Source: DASRAP01 sp964503275 (GTDB lineage: Bacteria; Gemmatimonadota; Gemmatimonadetes; Gemmatimonadales; Gemmatimonadaceae). Taken from it: DNA of 64,000 nucleotides. Both the position numbers and the translations under genes were made by a program. Shown in pieces: positions 59,867-64,000 of this stretch (the stretch's first letter is position 1; every line of letters starts with the position of its first letter). The DNA is taken from positions 1 through 64,000 of the forward strand of contig CAZCZO010000012.1 of assembly GCA_964503275.1 (NCBI GenBank), in the 5' to 3' direction. Below the pieces are notes generated by a model, which saw only the letters and a list, made by a program, of their open reading frames with translations, searched no databases and was not told the DNA's origin.

Positions 59867-60262
59867 ATGGCAGCGAAGAAGACCGTCAAGTCGGCAGTGA
59901 AGAAGGCCGTGCGCAGCGCGAAGACGTCGGTGCGCAAGGGCAGTGCGAGCGCGAAGACCTCGGCGAAGAAGGCGGCTGCGGGCGTGTCGAAGTCGGCGGC
60001 GAAGACGGCGACCCGCGTGAAGAAGGCGGCGACCAAGGCCGCCTCGAAGGCCAAGTCCGCGGTCGCGGGGACGCCAGCGAAGCGCAAGCGGGCCAAGGTC
60101 GCCGCGGCCGTCGCCGGCGTCGCGGCTGTCGTGGTCGCGGCAGGCGTCGCGGTGCGCGCCGGCAACAAGCGCGCGGCGGCGAAGAAGGCCGATGCGGCGA
60201 AGACGGCGGCGCCGGCCCCCTCGCAGGCACCCAAGCGCGGACTGTTCGGGAAGAAGCGCTAG
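59867..60262 (+). CDS. Histone H1-like Lys/Ala-rich protein with a hydrophobic segment
   Basis: A 131-residue, extremely basic protein. Residues 1-75 consist of repeated Ala-Lys motifs (AAKK, SAKTS, KKAATKAASKAKS) like bacterial H1-type nucleoid proteins. Residues about 77-95 (AAAVAGVAAVVVAAGVAV) are hydrophobic enough to cross or dip into a membrane. A basic tail ending RGLFGKKR follows. Such a layout could tether DNA or RNA to the membrane, or the segment could be a buried helix. GGAG precedes the ATG. The upstream 105 bases hold the divergent bshB1 promoter and a possible TAGTAG-containing promoter. Confidence 0.75.
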   Translation: MAAKKTVKSAVKKAVRSAKTSVRKGSASAKTSAKKAAAGVSKSAAKTATRVKKAATKAASKAKSAVAGTPAKRKRAKVAAAVAGVAAVVVAAGVAVRAGNKRAAAKKADAAKTAAPAPSQAPKRGLFGKKR

Positions 60263-60315
60263 CGCACCGGGGCGGCGTGCCGCACGATGTCCTGTGCGCC
60301 GCGCCGCCACGCGCC

Positions 60316-60861
60316 TCAGCGCCGCTCGCGCTTCAGACGCGCGGCGCCATAGAGTTGGATCGCGACGCCGAGCACCACGACGAGTCCCGCCGCGAGCAGC
60401 AACGCCACGCCCGGCGACACGGCGCTCTTCACCACGGCGTAGGTCACGATCAGCACCAGCAGCAGCGTCGGCGCTTCGTTCGCGATGCGCAGCTGCCGCG
60501 GCGTGCCCGCGACCTCACCGGCCACCAGCCGGCGCAGCCGCGCGCTGCACCAACCGTGATACGCGAAGAGCAGGAGCACCAGCGTGAGTTTGATGTGCAT
60601 CCACGGCTGCCGCAGCAGCGCGGGCTGGAGCCACAGCATGCCGGCGCCGGCGGCCGCCGTCACCAGCATCGCGGGGGTCGTGATGATGTGCAGCAGGCGC
60701 CGCGCCATGAGCGTGAACTGCGCTTGGAGGATCTCCCGCTCGTGGGCCGGCCGCGCGGCCGCCTCGGCGTGATACACGTACAGGCGCACCACGTAGAAGA
60801 GGCCGGCGAACCACGACACGACGCCGACGAGGTGCAGCGCTTGGACCCAGAGGTAGGTCAT
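60316..60861 (-). CDS. hemJ: Protoporphyrinogen IX oxidase HemJ
   Basis: Oxidises protoporphyrinogen IX to protoporphyrin IX. The 181-residue membrane protein has four to five helices, with the HemJ start YLWVQALHLVGVVSWFAGLFYVVRLYVYHAE, MARRLLHIITTPAM and WMHIKLTLVLLLFAYH. These carry the conserved His/Arg/Lys residues of the family. It is the last gene of the hem operon, 9 bases after hemF, which settles HemJ over the related CopD proteins. Confidence 0.92.
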   Translation of the reverse strand: MTYLWVQALHLVGVVSWFAGLFYVVRLYVYHAEAAARPAHEREILQAQFTLMARRLLHIITTPAMLVTAAAGAGMLWLQPALLRQPWMHIKLTLVLLLFAYHGWCSARLRRLVAGEVAGTPRQLRIANEAPTLLLVLIVTYAVVKSAVSPGVALLLAAGLVVVLGVAIQLYGAARLKRERR

Positions 60862-60870
60862 GGCGCCGCG

Positions 60871-61836
60871 CTACGGTGACCCAGCGAGCCAGTCGCGTGG
60901 GGCGAGCATCTGCTGCAGCTCGGCCTGGAAGGAGCCCTCAGGCCACGTCGGCGCGTACAGCCACGCGGCGAGTGGCGGCAAGGACATCAGCACACTCTCG
61001 ATGCGCGCATCGGTCTGCAGGCCGAAGATCGTGCCGCGGTCGTGCACCAGGTTGAACTCGACGTAGCGACCGCGGCGGTACAGCTGGAAGGCGCGCTCCT
61101 CGTCCGTGCTGCCCTCCGCGCGCCGCCGCTCGACGATCGGCGCGTAGGCCGTGTGCAACGACCGCCCGACGGCATCGACGAAGGCCGTGATGGCGTCGAG
61201 ATCCAGTCCGCTGGCATCGGCCCCGGGCCGCAGGTGGTCGAAGAAGATGCCGCCGCAGCCGCGCGCCTCGTGCTCCCGGTGCGTGTTGCGGAAGTACTCG
61301 TCGCACCACGGCTTGAAGCGGTCCCAGAACGTGGGGTGGTGCGTGTCGCAGATGGTCTTGAGGGCCCGGTGGAAATGGCGCACGTCGTCGTGGTGCGGAT
61401 ACGTCGGCGTCAGGTCGGTGCCGCCGCCGAACCACGCATCGCAGAGCGTGCCCGCCGCATCGGTCAGCTCGAAGTAGCGCACGTTCAAGTGCACCGTCGG
61501 CACGCGGGGACTCCACGGATGCACGACCAAGGACACCCCGGTCGCGAAGAAGTGCGTCGCCCCTTCCGTCGCTCCCGTGCCGCCGAGGCGTGCGGCGGCG
61601 GCCGGCGGCAACACGCCGAGCACGGTGGAGCGGTTGATGCCCGCCTTCTCGAAGGTGGCACCGTCGACCAAGACGCGGGACCAGCCACCTCCGCCACCGC
61701 TGCGCTGCCACGTGTCCTCGCGGAACGTCGCGCGGCCATCCAGGCGCTCGAACAGCGCGGTGAGATCGTCATGCACCGACGCGATCCACGCCGCCGCGAG
61801 CGCGCGACGGGTCTCCAGGGCGCCCGGCGGCGTCAC
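60871..61836 (-). CDS. hemF: Oxygen-dependent coproporphyrinogen III oxidase HemF
   Basis: Decarboxylates coproporphyrinogen III to protoporphyrinogen IX with O2. The 321-residue enzyme shows the signatures GGGGGWSRVLVDGATFEKAG, HLNVRYFEL, WFGGGTDLTP, and YVEFNLVHDRGTIFGLQT. It begins at GTG 61836 in a GTGA overlap with hemE. Its presence with no hemN nearby fits an aerobic lifestyle. Confidence 0.96.
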   Translation of the reverse strand: MTPPGALETRRALAAAWIASVHDDLTALFERLDGRATFREDTWQRSGGGGGWSRVLVDGATFEKAGINRSTVLGVLPPAAAARLGGTGATEGATHFFATGVSLVVHPWSPRVPTVHLNVRYFELTDAAGTLCDAWFGGGTDLTPTYPHHDDVRHFHRALKTICDTHHPTFWDRFKPWCDEYFRNTHREHEARGCGGIFFDHLRPGADASGLDLDAITAFVDAVGRSLHTAYAPIVERRRAEGSTDEERAFQLYRRGRYVEFNLVHDRGTIFGLQTDARIESVLMSLPPLAAWLYAPTWPEGSFQAELQQMLAPRDWLAGSP

Positions 61837-62882
61837 GGCGCGACGCCGACGGGCGCCTCCGCGAGCGAGCGCACCGTGTCGATGAACGCCTTGGCGTGTG
61901 CCACGGGCGTGTCGGGCAGGATGCCGTGGCCGAGGTTCGCGATGTAGCCCGGCCCGCGCATCGCGGCGACCATCGACCGCGTCCGCTCCTGGATCACGTC
62001 GATGGGCGCATAGAGGGCACAGGGGTCGAGGTTCCCCTGGATCCCGACGCCCAGTGCGTCCGCCCGCTGGCGCGCGGACGCAGCATCCATCTGCCAATCG
62101 CAGCCGATCACGTCCGCACCGGTCGCCTCGGCGATCTCCTCGAAGGCCCAGCCTGCGCCCGGGCAGAACACGATGAGCGGTGCGCCGGCGGTCTTGGCGA
62201 TCGTCGCCGCCTCCTTGAGGTACGGCAGTGCGAAGGTGCGGAACTCCGCGGGGGCCAGCGCGCCGGCCCAGGAGTCGAAGAGCTGCAGCGCCTGCGCCCC
62301 GGCCTTGACCTGGTCGCGCAGGAAGCAGCCCACGGCGGTGGACAGCTTCTCGAGCAGCGCGTGCGCCGTGGAGGGTTGCTCGAACAGGAACCGCTTGGAC
62401 AGCGCCCAGTTCTTGGAGCCCTTCCCTTCGACCATGTACGCCATGAGCGTCCACGGCGCCCCCGCGAAGCCGATCAGCGGCACGCGGTCGGCCAGCGCGG
62501 CCCGCGTCATGCGGAGCGCGTCCATCATGTAGCGGACGTCGAGCTCCGCCTCGACGAAGCCGAGCTGCAACACGTCGCGCGCCGAGCGGATCGGGGAGGG
62601 GAATACGGGGCCCACGCCCTCATCGAGCGTCAGCTCCATCCCCATCGCCTCGGGGATCACGAGGATGTCGCTGAAGATGATCGCGGCATCGACCCCCATC
62701 AGCTCGACGGGCTGGAGCGTCACCTCGGTGGCGAGCTCCGGCGTCTTGCACATCGTGAGGAAGTCGGAGCGGGCGCGCACCGCGCGGTACTCGGGGAGAT
62801 AGCGACCGGCCTGGCGCATCATCCAGACCGGGGGGCGCTCGACCGGCTGTCGCCGGCAAGCGCGAAGGAACAGATCGTTCAT
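61833..62882 (-). CDS. hemE: Uroporphyrinogen decarboxylase HemE
   Basis: Converts uroporphyrinogen III to coproporphyrinogen III. The 349-residue protein has the N-terminal signature PPVWMMRQAGRYLPEYR, IIFSDILVIPEAMG, the GFAGAPWTLMAYMVEG motif, and a C-terminal GNLDP and LGHGILPDTP. It overlaps hemA by 4 bases upstream and hemF downstream. Confidence 0.97.
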   Translation of the reverse strand: MNDLFLRACRRQPVERPPVWMMRQAGRYLPEYRAVRARSDFLTMCKTPELATEVTLQPVELMGVDAAIIFSDILVIPEAMGMELTLDEGVGPVFPSPIRSARDVLQLGFVEAELDVRYMMDALRMTRAALADRVPLIGFAGAPWTLMAYMVEGKGSKNWALSKRFLFEQPSTAHALLEKLSTAVGCFLRDQVKAGAQALQLFDSWAGALAPAEFRTFALPYLKEAATIAKTAGAPLIVFCPGAGWAFEEIAEATGADVIGCDWQMDAASARQRADALGVGIQGNLDPCALYAPIDVIQERTRSMVAAMRGPGYIANLGHGILPDTPVAHAKAFIDTVRSLAEAPVGVAP

Positions 62883-64000
62883 GTCACCATCAGGCGCGGT
62901 TGGACCGCACGTACCGGGACCGGGGAGGGGTCCATGAGCCGCTGGGAGCGCGGGGGGGCGTGCCGCAGGTCGTCGAACAGATGCTCGAGGGCCTGTGCGT
63001 AGAGCGAGACATCGTCGCCTCGCGCGATCGCATGGCGCATCGTCACCATCGGTCGCGCCAGCAATTTAGCCACGATGCGCTCGGCCGTGCGCTGGGCCTT
63101 GGCATCGCCGGCGGCGAAGGCGACCTCACGTTTCGCCACGGCCACCAGCGCCTCGCGCAGGGGGCGAATGGCCTCGCGCGCCTTGGCGGCATGCATCCAC
63201 TCCTCGAACGCGCTGAGCTCGGCGACCACGATCTCCTCGGCCGAGGGCAGCGCCGAGCGACGCAGTTCCTCGGCGGCCGCCAGTGGCGGATGCAGGGAGT
63301 CGAGATCGACCACCGTGACGTGCGGGGACGACGCGCACGCGGGGTCGATGTTGCGGGGCACGCCCAGGTCGAGCAGCAGGAGCGGGTACCCGGTCGTGCC
63401 GCAGTTCTCCCGGCCGCGGACCAGCGCGTCGGCGTGCACCACGGCCGATGGGGACGCGGTCGCGACGATCGCGATATCGGCCATGGAGAGTTCGCAGTGC
63501 AGCGACTCCCAGTCCGTCCAGCGCGCATCAAGTTCCGACGCCAGTAGCTGGGCGCGCTCGGGTGAGCGGTTGATGAGGACGAGGTCCCGCGCCCCCAGTT
63601 TGCGCAGCTGACGCGCCGCCCGCTCGCCGGTCTTGCCGCAGCCGACGAGTACCACGCGCGCGTGCGACAGGCGGCCGAAGCGGCGCAGGGCCACGTGGGC
63701 GGCCTCGCTGCCCACGGAATTGCGGCCCGCGAACAGCGATGTCTCGGTCTGCACGCGCTTGCCCGTGCGTAGCGCGGTCGCGAACAGCCGGTGCAGGACG
63801 GGCCCCGCTGCGCAGGCGTGTCCCGCGGCCTTGTACGCGGCGCGCAGCTGCCCCAGGATCTGATTGTCGCCGATGACCTGCGACTCGAGCCCGGCGCCCA
63901 CGCGGAACACGTGCTCGGCCGCATCGATGCCCGAGCGCCGGCGCGCGATCGCGAGCAGGGAACGGGCACCGTTGCGGGTCCCCATCCAGCGCCGGGCCAA
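62879..64000 (-). CDS. hemA: Glutamyl-tRNA reductase HemA, N-terminus cut by the window edge
   Basis: First committed step of C5-pathway tetrapyrrole synthesis. 373 residues are visible. The start and the first roughly 75 residues, including the catalytic cysteine, lie beyond position 64000. Present are VGAGLESQVIGDNQILGQ, the NADPH-binding GCGKTGERAARQL (GCGKTG where GxGxxG is usual), LINRSPERAQLLA, LLDLGVPRNIDP and the dimerisation domain. It heads the hemA-hemE-hemF-hemJ group as seen. Confidence 0.94.
   Translation of the reverse strand: MARRWMGTRNGARSLLAIARRRSGIDAAEHVFRVGAGLESQVIGDNQILGQLRAAYKAAGHACAAGPVLHRLFATALRTGKRVQTETSLFAGRNSVGSEAAHVALRRFGRLSHARVVLVGCGKTGERAARQLRKLGARDLVLINRSPERAQLLASELDARWTDWESLHCELSMADIAIVATASPSAVVHADALVRGRENCGTTGYPLLLLDLGVPRNIDPACASSPHVTVVDLDSLHPPLAAAEELRRSALPSAEEIVVAELSAFEEWMHAAKAREAIRPLREALVAVAKREVAFAAGDAKAQRTAERIVAKLLARPMVTMRHAIARGDDVSLYAQALEHLFDDLRHAPPRSQRLMDPSPVPVRAVQPRLMVT

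Noticed and set aside
61837..62454. N-terminal extension of hemF
   Set aside because: It lies entirely inside hemE in another frame; GTG 61836 in the GTGA overlap is the natural start.

Overview
The window is a gene-dense, very GC-rich (about 70% by eye) stretch of bacterial chromosome. It has no insertion sequence, prophage, CRISPR array or tRNA that I can see. The gene content suggests an aerobic, envelope-rich Gram-negative-type bacterium. The evidence is many lipobox and signal-peptide proteins, a bacillithiol-type deacetylase, an MglA/MglB polarity pair, oxygen-dependent HemF with HemJ, and a long VWA/MoxR/DUF58/DUF4159/DUF4175 operon. My best guess is Gemmatimonadota, inferred from repertoire and style and not from a marker-gene search.

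Layout. 1-9.2 kb: singletons and small units (conserved hypothetical, msrB, a KefF-like/KefC-like potassium efflux pair, a VOC lipoprotein, a DUF4126 membrane protein, hrpB, a secreted M19 dipeptidase, a DUF2911 protein). 9.2-16.1 kb: a signalling and polysaccharide block. It has a CheY-like regulator, then a translationally coupled trio (HPt/REC/degenerate-GGDEF/REC protein, membrane HEAT-repeat protein, processive GT2 with a QxxRW motif), facing a hybrid histidine kinase. 16.1-21 kb: central carbon metabolism (transaldolase, pyruvate kinase, a PhnP-like hydrolase, class II aldolase). 21-24.4 kb: envelope and miscellaneous genes (coiled-coil lipoprotein, YtxH, YihY, threonine aldolase). 24.4-29.6 kb: the SRP RNA gene ffs, then dnaX-ybaB-recR-small membrane protein-mglB-mglA-pgsA. 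30-35.4 kb: cinA, grpE, dnaJ, a sugar-dehydrogenase-like lipoprotein and gluQ.

35.4-49.4 kb holds the most striking feature: eight minus-strand genes, nearly all joined by start/stop overlaps. In order of transcription they encode a VWA membrane protein, a caspase-fold protein whose catalytic cysteine is replaced, a TPR protein with an HExxH metalloprotease-like domain, a DUF4159 protein, a MoxR ATPase, a DUF58 protein, a BatA-like VWA protein and a 1,233-residue DUF4175-type coiled-coil protein with a long Gln-Gln-Gly repeat. I read it as an envelope-facing MoxR/VWA machine of unknown substrate.

49.5-64 kb: an alpha/beta hydrolase, a secreted unknown, an exported asparaginase, rsmD, a small secreted protein, a minus-strand cysteine desulfurase-mnmA-propeller lipoprotein unit behind a palindrome-containing promoter, a POT peptide transporter, bshB1-kynA, a histone-H1-like Lys/Ala protein with a hydrophobic segment, and a tightly overlapped hemA-hemE-hemF-hemJ operon. 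hemA runs off the window end.

A regulatory pattern recurs. Many singletons without a Shine-Dalgarno sequence carry a TAnnnT hexamer only 5-8 bases before the start codon. The SRP RNA has the same hexamer 7 bases before its apparent 5' end. This suggests that leaderless transcription is common in this genome.
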